Shown piece by piece: positions 44,328 to 52,976 of a stretch of 64,000 nt of DNA. The stretch's first letter is position 1. Each line of letters starts with the position of its first letter. The DNA is from Streptomyces sp. NBC_01454 (GTDB taxonomy: Bacteria > Actinomycetota > Actinomycetes > Streptomycetales > Streptomycetaceae): the NCBI RefSeq assembly GCF_036227565.1, contig NZ_CP109460.1:310001-374000 (forward strand), written 5' to 3'. Made by a program: the position numbers and the translations under genes. The notes under the pieces were generated by a model. It had not been told where the DNA came from, did not search any database, and worked only from the letters and a program-made list of their open reading frames with translations.

Positions 44328-45932
44328 TCATCGCCCGGTGGCGCCGGGTGTGCGCTCCCGGTCCGCGGCCATGGCGGGCGGGGCCGGCGCCGGTGTGGCG
44401 CCGTACTCGGCAGGGGGACGGGGCGGCCGGCCGAGCCAGCGGGCGGCCGCCACGGCCGTGAGCAGGGTGACGGCCCCGGCGACGACGGCGGTGAGCGTCA
44501 TCGCGTCGGTGAAGGCGCTGCGGGCGGCGGCCAGCACGCCGGCACGCAGTGGTGGGGGAAGGTGCCGCGCCTGTTCGGGGACGGACAGCATGCTGTGTTC
44601 GGCCGCCGCCGTCACGGGCGCGGGGGCGTGCAGACCCGTCAGGGACGTACTGAACCGGGAGGTGAAGACGGCCGCGAGCAGGGAGCCCTGAACCGCCACG
44701 CCGAGGGCGGAGCCGACCTGGCGGGTGGCGTCGTTGATGGCCGATCCGAGTCCGGCCCGTTCGGTGGCGACCGAGCCCATCACCGACTCGGTGGCCGCCG
44801 CCGCGACGAGCCCCGCGCCGACGCCCGCGACCAGCTGGAAGGCCGCGCAGTGCGGGTAGCCGGAGTCGGGGGTGGTGGTGGCCAGGACCGCGAAGCCGGC
44901 CGTGACGAGTGTCAGGCCGGCGACGACGGGGACCCGGCCGCCCAGCCGGTTCCGCAGGGGCACGGCGCACCCCGCGCCGAGCGCCAGTCCGCCCGGCAGC
45001 GGCAGCGTCCGCAGACCGGCCTGCCAAGGGCTGAAGCCGAGCACCCCCTGGAGATAGAGCGTCAGCACGAACAGTGCCCCGAACATGGCGAAGGACATCA
45101 ACGCCAGGGCCGCCGCCGCCACTCCGATGCCCGGCACCCGCAGCAGATACAGCGGCAGCATGGGGGCGGGCGTGCGCAGCTGCCGGGCGACGAAGGCGGC
45201 CAGCAGCAGCGCGGCGGCGGCGAATCCGGTCAGGGCCGCCGGGCTGGTCCAGCCGCGGTGCGGGCTCTCGGTGATGGACCACACCAGCGCCAGCAGCCCC
45301 GCGGCGGACAGGACGGCGCCGGGCACGTCGAAGCCGGCGCGGCGCACCGTACGGGACTCGGGCACCAGCACCAGGGCGAGGACGACGAGGACGCCGGCGA
45401 GTGGCAGATTGATCCAGAAGGCGGCGCGCCAGGAGAAGTGCTCCACCAGCCAGCCCCCGATGACCGGACCGCACAGGCCCCCCATGCCGCCGACCGCGGC
45501 CCATGCGGCGATCGCCCGGCTGCGCAGCCGGGGTTCGGGGAACAGGTGGTGGAGGACCGCCAGGGTCGCCGGCATCAGCAGCGCGGCCCCGGCCCCCATG
45601 ACGCAGCGGGCGGCGATCACCTGCCCGGGGTGGCCGGCCAGCGCGCCGACCGGTGAGGCGCCCGCGCAGACCGCCACTCCGCAGACGAAGGAGCGGCGCC
45701 GGCCCCAGGCGTCAGTGAAGGCGCCCACGGCCAGCACCGTTCCGCCCAGGACGACGGCGTAGCCGTCCACGATCCACTGCACCTGGGCGGTGGAGGTGTC
45801 GAGGTCGCCCTGGAGGCCGGGGACGGCGACATTGAGGACGGTCAGATCCAGGCCGAGCATGAACAGCCCGAGGCACACCACGGCGGCCGCGCCCGTACGC
45901 CGGGCACCTCCGGCCTGCCCGGTGGCCGTCAT
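44328..45932 (-). CDS. MFS exporter, DHA2 (EmrB/QacA) family
   Basis: A 534-residue transporter with about 14 transmembrane helices. Motif A-like loop GAFTDAWGRRRSF follows helix 2, and motif C-like GPVIGGWLVEHFSWRAAFWINLP is in helix 5; LDLTVLNVAVPGLQ opens helix 1. It uses the proton gradient to export drugs or metabolites. It overlaps the thioesterase gene by 4 nt and lies upstream of the ACP and ketosynthase. It is the likely exporter of their product. Confidence 0.92.
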   Translation of the reverse strand: MTATGQAGGARRTGAAAVVCLGLFMLGLDLTVLNVAVPGLQGDLDTSTAQVQWIVDGYAVVLGGTVLAVGAFTDAWGRRRSFVCGVAVCAGASPVGALAGHPGQVIAARCVMGAGAALLMPATLAVLHHLFPEPRLRSRAIAAWAAVGGMGGLCGPVIGGWLVEHFSWRAAFWINLPLAGVLVVLALVLVPESRTVRRAGFDVPGAVLSAAGLLALVWSITESPHRGWTSPAALTGFAAAALLLAAFVARQLRTPAPMLPLYLLRVPGIGVAAAALALMSFAMFGALFVLTLYLQGVLGFSPWQAGLRTLPLPGGLALGAGCAVPLRNRLGGRVPVVAGLTLVTAGFAVLATTTPDSGYPHCAAFQLVAGVGAGLVAAAATESVMGSVATERAGLGSAINDATRQVGSALGVAVQGSLLAAVFTSRFSTSLTGLHAPAPVTAAAEHSMLSVPEQARHLPPPLRAGVLAAARSAFTDAMTLTAVVAGAVTLLTAVAAARWLGRPPRPPAEYGATPAPAPPAMAADRERTPGATGR

Positions 45933-46744
45933 GCCGTGGCCACCGGGTGCCGGGTGACCGTGCCGAGGACGCCGGTCAGGTGCCCGACCAGTTCCTTGGC
46001 CGCCGTCTGCGGATAGCTGTGCCCGCCGGGGAAGAGGTGTACGTCGGCCGGGGTGGTGACCAGGTCGCTCCAGGCCTGGAGCTGGCGCGGATCGGTGACG
46101 GGGTCGTGCTCGCCGCCGTAGAGCACCAGGGGCACCTGGAGGGGCGGCTCCGGGTGGTGCCGGTAGTGCAGGAGCAGCAGCAGGTCGGCCAGCAGCGGGG
46201 TGCAGGCCGCGGCCATCAGGCGGGCGTCGGCGAGCAGTTGCTCGGGGATCGGGCCGACGAGTTCGTCAAGGCCCGCGAGACCGGCCGTCAGACGCGGCGG
46301 CAGGTCCGCGGTGTAGGCGTCGAGATGCGGCGCCGACAGGGAGGACACCGCCAGCAGCGCGGGCGGGCGGCCATGGGTGCGCCGCAGATGGCGGATCGCC
46401 TCGTAGGCCAGCAGCGCGCCCGCGCTGTGCCCGAAGACCGCGAACGGCCGGGGGTCGGTCCAGTCGTCTAGCACCGCCGCCAGCCGGGCGCTCAGATACG
46501 CGGGATCGGTCAGCGACGGTTCCCCGGCGCGGGTGCCACGGCCGGGCAGCGCCACGGAACACAGCTCGACCCAGGGCGGCAGCAGCGGCACCCACCGCAG
46601 ATAGCAGTCCGGGCCGGCCCCGGCGGGCGGCAGGGCGTACAGCCGCATCGAGGCCCGCGGGCGGGCGGCCAGCACGACGCGTTCCGGCACCGCCGACGCC
46701 GCGGCCGACGCCGTGGCCGTCTCCTGTGGGAAACCGACACCCAT
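45929..46744 (-). CDS. type II thioesterase
   Basis: A 271-residue alpha/beta hydrolase of the thioesterase II family that edits acyl carrier proteins of PKS or NRPS systems. The catalytic Ser is in AVFGHSAGALLAYE, the Asp in YGGEHDPVTD and the His in FPGGHSYPQ; the N-terminal RLYALPPAGAGPDCYLRW is typical. It is the first gene of the thioesterase-MFS pair (4-nt overlap). Its presence suggests that the ketosynthase/ACP belongs to specialised rather than primary metabolism. Confidence 0.92.
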   Translation of the reverse strand: MGVGFPQETATASAAASAVPERVVLAARPRASMRLYALPPAGAGPDCYLRWVPLLPPWVELCSVALPGRGTRAGEPSLTDPAYLSARLAAVLDDWTDPRPFAVFGHSAGALLAYEAIRHLRRTHGRPPALLAVSSLSAPHLDAYTADLPPRLTAGLAGLDELVGPIPEQLLADARLMAAACTPLLADLLLLLHYRHHPEPPLQVPLVLYGGEHDPVTDPRQLQAWSDLVTTPADVHLFPGGHSYPQTAAKELVGHLTGVLGTVTRHPVATA

Positions 46745-47150
46745 GACTCACGCCCTTCGCCTCGCGCTCCGCCGTTCGCCGCTCCGCCCCGGCCCCGCCG
46801 TCCGCCCGGCAGAGCCGCGGACGGCCGTGGTACTCCGGCCGGGCACCGCACCGGTGCCCACGCCGACCCTGCACTCCCCCGCCCGCTCACTCCACACACC
46901 ACGCAAGGCGCCGGGCCCGTCTGACACCAACGGCGGCAGCCGTCGCCGTCAGCGGACGCCGGCCCCGGGGGTGCGGGGCGCGTCGCACCGGGCCGCCGTG
47001 CGCCGTCCGTTCGGGGGCGCCGCCCCCTACCCCTAGTACTTGAGAGCCAGGCGGGAAGTGCGCTCCCGGGCGGGACGTGGATCAACCGGTGCGCTTCATA
47101 GCGTGCGTCCCGGAAGCACGACGGCTTCCGTGACGGAAGGACCGATCCCC
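46745..47150. other. divergent intergenic region, thioesterase and secreted hydrolase
   Basis: A 406-bp gap with no supported gene. It should hold the promoter of the thioesterase/MFS genes (minus) and that of the secreted hydrolase (plus). CCCCTAGTACTTGAGAG near 47031-47047 is the most AT-rich part and contains the palindrome AGTACT. A hairpin at 47111-47130 is listed separately. Confidence 0.55.
47111..47130 (+). promoter_or_regulatory. inverted repeat in the hydrolase leader
   Basis: CGGAAGC-ACGACG-GCTTCCG has perfect 7-bp arms and ends 20 bp before the hydrolase ATG. It may be an operator or an mRNA hairpin affecting translation. Confidence 0.4.
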
Positions 47151-48119
47151 ATGGCGTCCCGCCCGCGCAGCGGCAGACTGCTGCGTACCCTGCTCGCCGC
47201 GCTCGTGGCCGCCTCGGTGGCCGTGCCCGTGTCCGGCGCGGCCCGCCCCGCGGCCGTCCCGGCGCCCGCGCCGGTGGCGCTCGCCCCGTTGCGGGCGGTC
47301 GGCCCCGGCGGCCTCGCCGGGCGCTATGCCGTCAACCGTGCCGGCATCCGCGCGGCGGCCCGGATGGCCGAGGGCCACGGCGACCGGGCACGGGTCCGGG
47401 CGCTGCGCCGGATGGCGGGCCCGGAGCGGCAGTTCCTGTCCTTCGACGGCCGCGGCGGGGGCCGCACCGCCGAGGTCCTCGGCGATCTGACGCGGGCCGA
47501 GCGGATCGCCGTCCTGGTACCGGGCTCGGACACCAACCTCGACACCTACGAGCGGTTCCTGAAAGGCGCGACGGCGCTCCGGCGGTCGCTGGACGCACGC
47601 ACCGCCGTGGTCGCCTGGCTCGGGTACGAGACGCCGGGCACGGTGAGCCCCGACGTGCTGACGACCGGGCTCGCCGACGCGGCCGCCCCGCAACTCCGCG
47701 CGTTCCTCGGCGACATGGCGGCACTGCGGCCCGCGGCCCGGATCTCCGTGCTGTGCCACTCCTACGGTTCGGTGGTCTGCGGCCGCGCCGCGCCGGGGCT
47801 GGCGGTGGCGAACCTCGTGCTGTACGGCAGCCCCGGCGCCGGGGCCGAGAGTGCCTCCGCCCTGCACACCCGGGCGGCCGTGTGGGCCGGCCGGGGCGCG
47901 GACGACTGGATCGCCCACGTGCCGCACGGCCGGCTGCATCTCCCCTTCGCCACCCTGGGGTTGGGCGCCGATCCGGTGTCGGACGCCTTCGGGGCGCGGG
48001 GCTTCGCGGCCGGCGCCGGCGGCCACAGCGACTATCTCGCGCCCGGCTCCGTCGCGCTGCGCAACATCGCCCGGATCGTCTCCGGACGGGCACCGTCCGA
48101 GGGGCATCGTGATGCGTGA
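47151..48119 (+). CDS. secreted alpha/beta hydrolase (DUF1023-like)
   Basis: A 322-residue exported hydrolase with an N-terminal signal peptide (LLRTLLAALVAASVAVPVSGAARPA). VLVPGSDTNLDTYERF is the oxyanion region, ISVLCHSYGSVVCGRAA the nucleophile elbow with Ser, and AGGHSDYLAPGSVALRNI the His-bearing end. These features match the actinobacterial DUF1023 group. Its ATG follows GGAAGGACCGATCCCC. It overlaps the acyltransferase gene downstream by 8 nt and heads a four-gene run ending in a two-component system. The substrate is unknown. Confidence 0.87.
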   Translation: MASRPRSGRLLRTLLAALVAASVAVPVSGAARPAAVPAPAPVALAPLRAVGPGGLAGRYAVNRAGIRAAARMAEGHGDRARVRALRRMAGPERQFLSFDGRGGGRTAEVLGDLTRAERIAVLVPGSDTNLDTYERFLKGATALRRSLDARTAVVAWLGYETPGTVSPDVLTTGLADAAAPQLRAFLGDMAALRPAARISVLCHSYGSVVCGRAAPGLAVANLVLYGSPGAGAESASALHTRAAVWAGRGADDWIAHVPHGRLHLPFATLGLGADPVSDAFGARGFAAGAGGHSDYLAPGSVALRNIARIVSGRAPSEGHRDA

Positions 48120-49281
48120 GCTCGCCCGGCGGATCGCCGCCGCCACTCCGGAGGGCCGGGACCGTGCCGTCGACGCCCTGCGGGCGCTCGCCATCCTGGG
48201 TGTGGTGCTCGGGCACTGGCTGGTGACCGCCCTCGTGACGGACAGCGGCGCGGTGCACGGGGCCAGCCCGCTGCACTCCATGCCGCAGCTCACGCCCGTC
48301 TCCTGGGTCTTCCAGACCCTGGCGGTCTTCTTCCTGGTCGGCGGCCGGGTGGCGGCGCGCAGTCATGCCTCGGCCCGTGCCCGGGGCGAGAGGTACGGGC
48401 GGTGGCTCGGCGCCCGTACGGCCCGGCTGTTGCGGCCGGTCGCGGCCGTGCTGGTGCTCTGGGGCGTGGTGGCGGTCGCCCTGCTCGCCTCCGGAGCCCG
48501 GGTGGAGACCGTCAGCACCCTGGGCACCCTGGTGTGCTCCCCGCTCTGGTTCCTGCTGGTCTTCACCGCGCTGACGGCGGCGACCCCGCTGGTCGCCCGG
48601 CTGCACCCGTTGTGGCCACTGGCCGTCGTCCTCCATGTCGACCTGCTCCGCTTCGGGTTGGGGGGTCCGGCGTGGCTCGGCTGGATCAATGTGCCCGTGG
48701 GCTGGCTGGTTCCGTACTGTCTGGGCGCGGCCTGGGCGCACGGGCGGCTGGCCGGCCGCTCGACCGGCTGGGTGCTGTTGCTCGGCGGCGCCGCCGCCAC
48801 CGCCGGCCTCGTCGGGTGGGCCGGATATCCGGCCGCGATGGTCGGGGTGCCGGGCGCCGCGATATCCAACCTCAACCCGCCCACCCTCGCGGTCGTCACC
48901 TTCGGTCTGGCCCAGTGCGGGGCGGCCCTGCTGCTGCTCGGTCCCCTGCGCCGGGTCCTGCGGCGCCCCCTGGTCTGGGCGCCGGTGGCGCTGTTGAACC
49001 TCGCGGCGATGACGGTCTTCCTGTGGCACCAGACGGCGATGATGGCGGTCACCGCGCTCGGCCTGCTCGCGGGCCGGCCGCTCCCCGGACTGCACACGGC
49101 CCCCGACGGCGCGGCGTGGGTGCTCGCCCGGCTGGCCTGGCTGCCGGTGTTCGGGCTGGCGCTGCTGGTGTGCCTGGCCGCGTTCCGGGCCTACGAGCAG
49201 GGCCGCGCGGGGCGGCGCGGGCGTTCCCGGCCGGTATCCGAGCTGCGCCCCGCCCGGCCGGCGCAGACACCGCGTGTCTAG
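48112..49281 (+). CDS. membrane acyltransferase (OafA/acyltransferase-3 family)
   Basis: A 389-residue polytopic protein with about ten helices. The family motif RAVDALRALAILGVVLGHWLV near the N-terminus contains the catalytic-type histidine, and FFLVGGRVAARSH follows. Later helices include FLWHQTAMMAVTALGLL. It acylates cell-surface sugars or lipids. It overlaps the secreted hydrolase gene by 8 nt, which suggests acylation and deacylation of one envelope substrate. A GTG just before ATG 48112 is an alternative start. Confidence 0.85.
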   Translation: MRELARRIAAATPEGRDRAVDALRALAILGVVLGHWLVTALVTDSGAVHGASPLHSMPQLTPVSWVFQTLAVFFLVGGRVAARSHASARARGERYGRWLGARTARLLRPVAAVLVLWGVVAVALLASGARVETVSTLGTLVCSPLWFLLVFTALTAATPLVARLHPLWPLAVVLHVDLLRFGLGGPAWLGWINVPVGWLVPYCLGAAWAHGRLAGRSTGWVLLLGGAAATAGLVGWAGYPAAMVGVPGAAISNLNPPTLAVVTFGLAQCGAALLLLGPLRRVLRRPLVWAPVALLNLAAMTVFLWHQTAMMAVTALGLLAGRPLPGLHTAPDGAAWVLARLAWLPVFGLALLVCLAAFRAYEQGRAGRRGRSRPVSELRPARPAQTPRV

Positions 49282-49291
49282 GGTGGTTCAC

Positions 49292-50608
49292 ATGGTCACG
49301 GGGGGCGGGAAAAGCGGGGAACCGCGGCTGCGGGCGGTGCTGTTGGCGGTGCCGCGTACGCTGCGCGACGATCTGTGGACGGCGGCGGCCGATCCGCTGC
49401 CGAGGATGCGGGGGCCCCGCCTGCTGGCCCGGCTGCCGCATGTGGTGATCGGCGTCCTCGTCTATGCGACAGCCGTCCTCAACACGGACTTCCTCGCCCA
49501 TGTCTACGGGCTGGAGATGGGCCTGGCGCTGCTGCTCTCGCTGTGTCAGTCCCTCGCGCTGTTCGCGGCCATGTTCCGTCCGATACCGGCCTGGTGGGTG
49601 TCGACGGCGGCGATGGTCGTCGCGGCGCGGGCCGCGGGGAACGGGCTCCCCGGGCCGGAGGGCTTCCCCTGGACCGAACCGGGTCTCCTCGTGCAGGCCG
49701 CGACGGTGTTCCTGCTGGCGCTGCGGGTACGCCCGCGGGTCGCGGCCGAGGCGCTGGGTCTCCACGTCCTGGCCGGACTGTGCTGTCTGACGTTCCTCGG
49801 ACCGGGCCACCACGAGAACGTGACGCAGGCAGTCCCGCTGCTGATCATCGCGACGGTGCTGGGGGCCGCACTGCGCGGCCGCCGGGTGGCGCGCACCCAG
49901 CTCGTCGAACAGGAGGAGCTCACCGCCGAGGAGCGGGCCCGGCGCACTCTGCTGGAGGAGCGCCACCGGATCGCCCGGGAGCTGCACGACGTGGTCGCCC
50001 ACCACATGTCGGTGATCTCCATCCAGGCACAGGTCGCCCCGCATCTCGTCGCGGACCCCACCGACGAGCTGAAGGAGAACCTCGCGGGCATCCGCACGAA
50101 CGCCGTCGACGCGCTGCGCGAACTCCGCCGGGTACTGGGCGTGTTGCGCTCCGAGGACCCTGCGGCGGAGGGCGTACGGCATGCCCCGCAGCCCACCCTG
50201 GACCGGCTGGACGAACTGCTCGACAATGTGCGGGCGGCCGGACTGGCCGTCACCACCGAGTCCACCGGCGAGCCGCACGCGCTGTCGCCGGGGGCCGAGC
50301 TGTCGGCGTTCCGCATCGTCCAGGAGGCACTGAGCAACGCGATGCGGCACGCGCCCGGCGCGGCGGTGCGGGTGCGGCTCGGATACGCACCCGACGGTCT
50401 CACCCTCCACGTCACCAACACCGCGCCGGCCGGGCCCGCCCCGCCCTCCCCCGGCTCCGGGCACGGGCTGCTGGGCATGCGCGAACGCACCGCGATGCTC
50501 GGCGGCGAACTGGCCGCCGGCCCCACCCCGGACGGCGGCTACGAGGTGGCCGCCCTCCTGCCCGCCCCCGCGAGACAACCGGCCGAGACCGGTGAGGACA
50601 CCCCATGA
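49292..50608 (+). CDS. sensor histidine kinase, NarL-partner (HisKA_3) type
   Basis: A protein of about 438 residues. Several N-terminal membrane segments (LPHVVIGVLVYATAVLN, LEMGLALLLSLCQSLALFAAMF, WWVSTAAMVVAARAA, AATVFLLALRV) precede a dimerisation helix with the phospho-acceptor in ERHRIARELHDVVAHHMSVI. The ATPase part has ALSNAMRHAPGAAVRV and GSGHGLLGMRERTAMLGG. ATG 49292 is used; GTGs at 49274 and 49283 would overlap or abut the upstream stop. It is coupled to the response regulator by a 4-nt overlap. Confidence 0.92.
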   Translation: MVTGGGKSGEPRLRAVLLAVPRTLRDDLWTAAADPLPRMRGPRLLARLPHVVIGVLVYATAVLNTDFLAHVYGLEMGLALLLSLCQSLALFAAMFRPIPAWWVSTAAMVVAARAAGNGLPGPEGFPWTEPGLLVQAATVFLLALRVRPRVAAEALGLHVLAGLCCLTFLGPGHHENVTQAVPLLIIATVLGAALRGRRVARTQLVEQEELTAEERARRTLLEERHRIARELHDVVAHHMSVISIQAQVAPHLVADPTDELKENLAGIRTNAVDALRELRRVLGVLRSEDPAAEGVRHAPQPTLDRLDELLDNVRAAGLAVTTESTGEPHALSPGAELSAFRIVQEALSNAMRHAPGAAVRVRLGYAPDGLTLHVTNTAPAGPAPPSPGSGHGLLGMRERTAMLGGELAAGPTPDGGYEVAALLPAPARQPAETGEDTP

Positions 50609-51276
50609 CGACCATCCGTGTGCTGATCGCCGACGACCAGATGATGGTCCGCCAGGGATTCACCGTGCTGCTCAACGCCGAACCCGGGATCGAGGTCGTC
50701 GGCCAGGCCGTGGACGGTCTCGACGCCGTCGCGAAGACCGCCGAACTCGCCCCGGACGTCGTCCTGATGGACGTCCGGATGCCCCGCCTCGGCGGCATCG
50801 AGGCCACCCGCCGCCTCACCGGGCCGGCCGGCGCCACCGTCAAGGTCCTCGTCCTGACCACCTTCGACCTCGATGAGTACGTGTACGAGGCGCTGCGCGC
50901 GGGCGCCTCCGGCTTCCTGCTCAAGGACGCCTCGGCGGCCGAACTCGCCCAGGCGGTACGGGTGGTGGCGGCCGGCGACGCCCTGCTCGCCCCGAACATC
51001 ACCAAGCGCCTGATAGCCGAGTTCTCCCGGGTGACCAGCGCCCCGCGCACCCCGCTCAAGGACCGGGTGGGCACTCTGACGGAACGGGAGACCGAGGTCC
51101 TGTCACTGATCGCCCAGGGCCTGTCGAACGGGGAGATCGCGGAGCGGCTGGTGGTGGCGGAACAGACGGTGAAGAGCCATGTGGGCCGCATCCTGGTCAA
51201 GCTGGGCCTGCGCGACCGGACCCAGGCCGCCGTCTTCGCCTACGAGACGGGGCTGATCCGGCCGGCCGGATACTGA
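50605..51276 (+). CDS. LuxR/NarL-family response regulator
   Basis: A 223-residue protein. The receiver (about 1-120) has IADDQMMVRQGF, the phospho-Asp in VLMDVRMPRLGG and Lys in GFLLKDASAAEL. The output helix-turn-helix (about 150-215) has LTERETEVLSLIAQGLSNGEIAERLVVAEQTVKSHVGRILVKLGLRDRTQA. It probably regulates the upstream hydrolase-acyltransferase operon. Confidence 0.95.
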   Translation: MTTIRVLIADDQMMVRQGFTVLLNAEPGIEVVGQAVDGLDAVAKTAELAPDVVLMDVRMPRLGGIEATRRLTGPAGATVKVLVLTTFDLDEYVYEALRAGASGFLLKDASAAELAQAVRVVAAGDALLAPNITKRLIAEFSRVTSAPRTPLKDRVGTLTERETEVLSLIAQGLSNGEIAERLVVAEQTVKSHVGRILVKLGLRDRTQAAVFAYETGLIRPAGY

Positions 51277-51350
51277 ACCTCGGCCTGCGGCACAGGTACC
51301 GGTCCGCCACCCGCACACCCCCGGCAAGCGGACCTCCGCCGGCCGATCGT

Positions 51351-51372
51351 CAGTCGGTCGCCAGTCGGTCGC
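51351..51372. repeat. 11-bp tandem duplication
   Basis: CAGTCGGTCGC occurs twice in immediate succession between the convergent response-regulator and MarR genes. It lies about 75 bp after the response-regulator stop. Confidence 0.6.
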
Positions 51373-51387
51373 CACCGACGCCGGACG

Positions 51388-51840
51388 CTACTTCACGTCC
51401 TTGAAGGGCCCCTCATCGAGGAACTTGCGCAGATTCCGGGCGAAGGACCGCGCCTCCCCCTCGGGCCAGGAACTCAGGGACTCCTCGATGCGCGCGGCAA
51501 GGCGCGTGCGCATCAGCGCCACCGTCTCGGTGCCCTGATCGGTGAGCGTCAGCAGAACGGCCCGCCGGTCGGCGGGGTCCGGTGCGCGCCGTACGAGGCC
51601 GGCCGCCTCCAGACGTGAGGCGCGTCGGCTGACGCCGGACCGGTCCAGGCCCACCGCGGTGGCCAGGTCGGCGGCGCTGCAGGGTCCCGTTCTGGCCAGT
51701 CCGCTCAGCACCGGATAGGTGACCTCGTCGACGCCCTCGCCGATGTTCTCGGTCAGGGCTTGGTACAGGTTGGCCCGCAGGGTGCGCTTGAGCAGGTCGC
51801 CCAGGGCTTCGGCGACCGCGTGACCCATCTCGTTTTCCAT
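51388..51840 (-). CDS. MarR-family transcriptional regulator
   Basis: A 150-residue MarR protein. The recognition helix (CSAADLATAVGLDRSGVSRRASRLEAAGLV) and the wing (PDPADRRAVLLTLTDQG) are standard. ATG 51840 follows GGGGG. No gene sits directly divergent from it; the next gene leftward is convergent and a TetR gene lies upstream on the same strand. Its target is therefore unclear. Confidence 0.88.
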   Translation of the reverse strand: MENEMGHAVAEALGDLLKRTLRANLYQALTENIGEGVDEVTYPVLSGLARTGPCSAADLATAVGLDRSGVSRRASRLEAAGLVRRAPDPADRRAVLLTLTDQGTETVALMRTRLAARIEESLSSWPEGEARSFARNLRKFLDEGPFKDVK

Positions 51841-52033
51841 ACCCCCAGGATAGCGTGCGCCGCGCACACATGTGGTGCCGGTTCCGGCGCATCGAGGAAA
51901 CCACGCTCATGCTGGACGGCAGCGAAGCGGACCGAAACCTCGGAAGCGCTCGCTGAGCGGCGCCGCCGACGGGAAGCACTCCACCACGGGGCACAATCCG
52001 GCCTGTACGAACGCTTCCTGACGGAAAGTCAGG

Positions 52034-52765
52034 TCACGGACGCCCGGGCCCCTGGAGCCCGAAGGAGTCGGCCAGGGTGTCGATCTGCGCGACGAGGAGC
52101 GTCGACGCCTGGTGTCCCATGCCGGCGTACTGGCCGGACACCTCCAGGCCGACCGTGCCGTGCAGCTGCGACCAGGCCAGCACCGTACCGGCGAGGGCGA
52201 TGGCCGCCGCCCCGTCCTGCGGTGGCAGCCCGGTGTACTGCGCCACCCAGTCGGCGATGCCGGCGTCCTTGCGCACCCAAGCGGCCATTTCGGCGACGAC
52301 CGGCCGCATCGCCTCCGCGGGCACACCGGTGGCGAACACCGTCAGGAACGGTCCCAGCACGGCCCGCGCGCGCCGCAGGGTGTCGGGCGGAGCCGCGTAA
52401 CCGGGGAGCGGGGTGCCCTGGATCAGGAGATAGCGGTGCGGCTGCGCGACGGCCCAGCCCCGGTAGGCGTCGGCCAGGGCATGCAGGGCCGCCCGCGCGT
52501 CCCCGGCGGACGCTGCGCCGCCGACCCCCTCGGTGACCTGCGCGACGTCGTCGTAGGCGTCCCGGATCAGCTCCCCCAGCAGATCGTCCCGACCTGCGAA
52601 GTAGCGGTACAGGGCCGGCCCGGAGAGCCCCAGCTCCTTGGCGATCCGGGTGAGCGCCACCGCCTGCACGCCACCCTCGGCGAGCTGCTGCAGCGCGGCC
52701 GTCTTGATCTCCGCACGGTTCTGCTCGCGGTAGCGCGCCCGGGGGCTTCGTACCTCGGCGGCCAT
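52034..52765 (-). CDS. TetR-family regulator
   Basis: A 243-residue repressor. The N-terminal helix-turn-helix (KTAALQQLAEGGVQAVALTRIAKELGLSGPALYRYFAGRDDLLGELI) is typical, and the C-terminal ligand domain (HALADAYRGWAVAQPHRYLLIQGTP) resembles the TetR_C_33 group. The RBS AGGAGGAG lies immediately before ATG 52765. It is divergent from an epimerase-like gene that it probably represses. GTTA-TAAC half-sites lie between them. Confidence 0.9.
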   Translation of the reverse strand: MAAEVRSPRARYREQNRAEIKTAALQQLAEGGVQAVALTRIAKELGLSGPALYRYFAGRDDLLGELIRDAYDDVAQVTEGVGGAASAGDARAALHALADAYRGWAVAQPHRYLLIQGTPLPGYAAPPDTLRRARAVLGPFLTVFATGVPAEAMRPVVAEMAAWVRKDAGIADWVAQYTGLPPQDGAAAIALAGTVLAWSQLHGTVGLEVSGQYAGMGHQASTLLVAQIDTLADSFGLQGPGRP

Positions 52766-52860
52766 GTTCTCCTCCTGCGTCGCGGCGGGGTGGGACGGCA
52801 AGCGTGAGCCGCCCTCGCGCATCGTATCCATCACCTCTCTTGCGATGCTCCATCACAATA

Positions 52861-52875
52861 GTTATGGTCTCTAAC
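52861..52875. promoter_or_regulatory. candidate TetR operator
   Basis: GTTATGGTCTCTAAC carries GTTA/TAAC arms around a 7-bp centre, within an AT-rich segment (ACAATAGTTATGG) about 100 bp from either gene start. Position and symmetry suggest a TetR site. Confidence 0.4.
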
Positions 52876-52976
52876 AGAAGCGAGGAGGGGCAACGGAATC
52901 CCGCTGTACCGCCCCTCACCCGCCTTCACCCGCTCCCGCTCGGCTCCACCCGCCGCTCCACAGAGAAGGAATCGCC

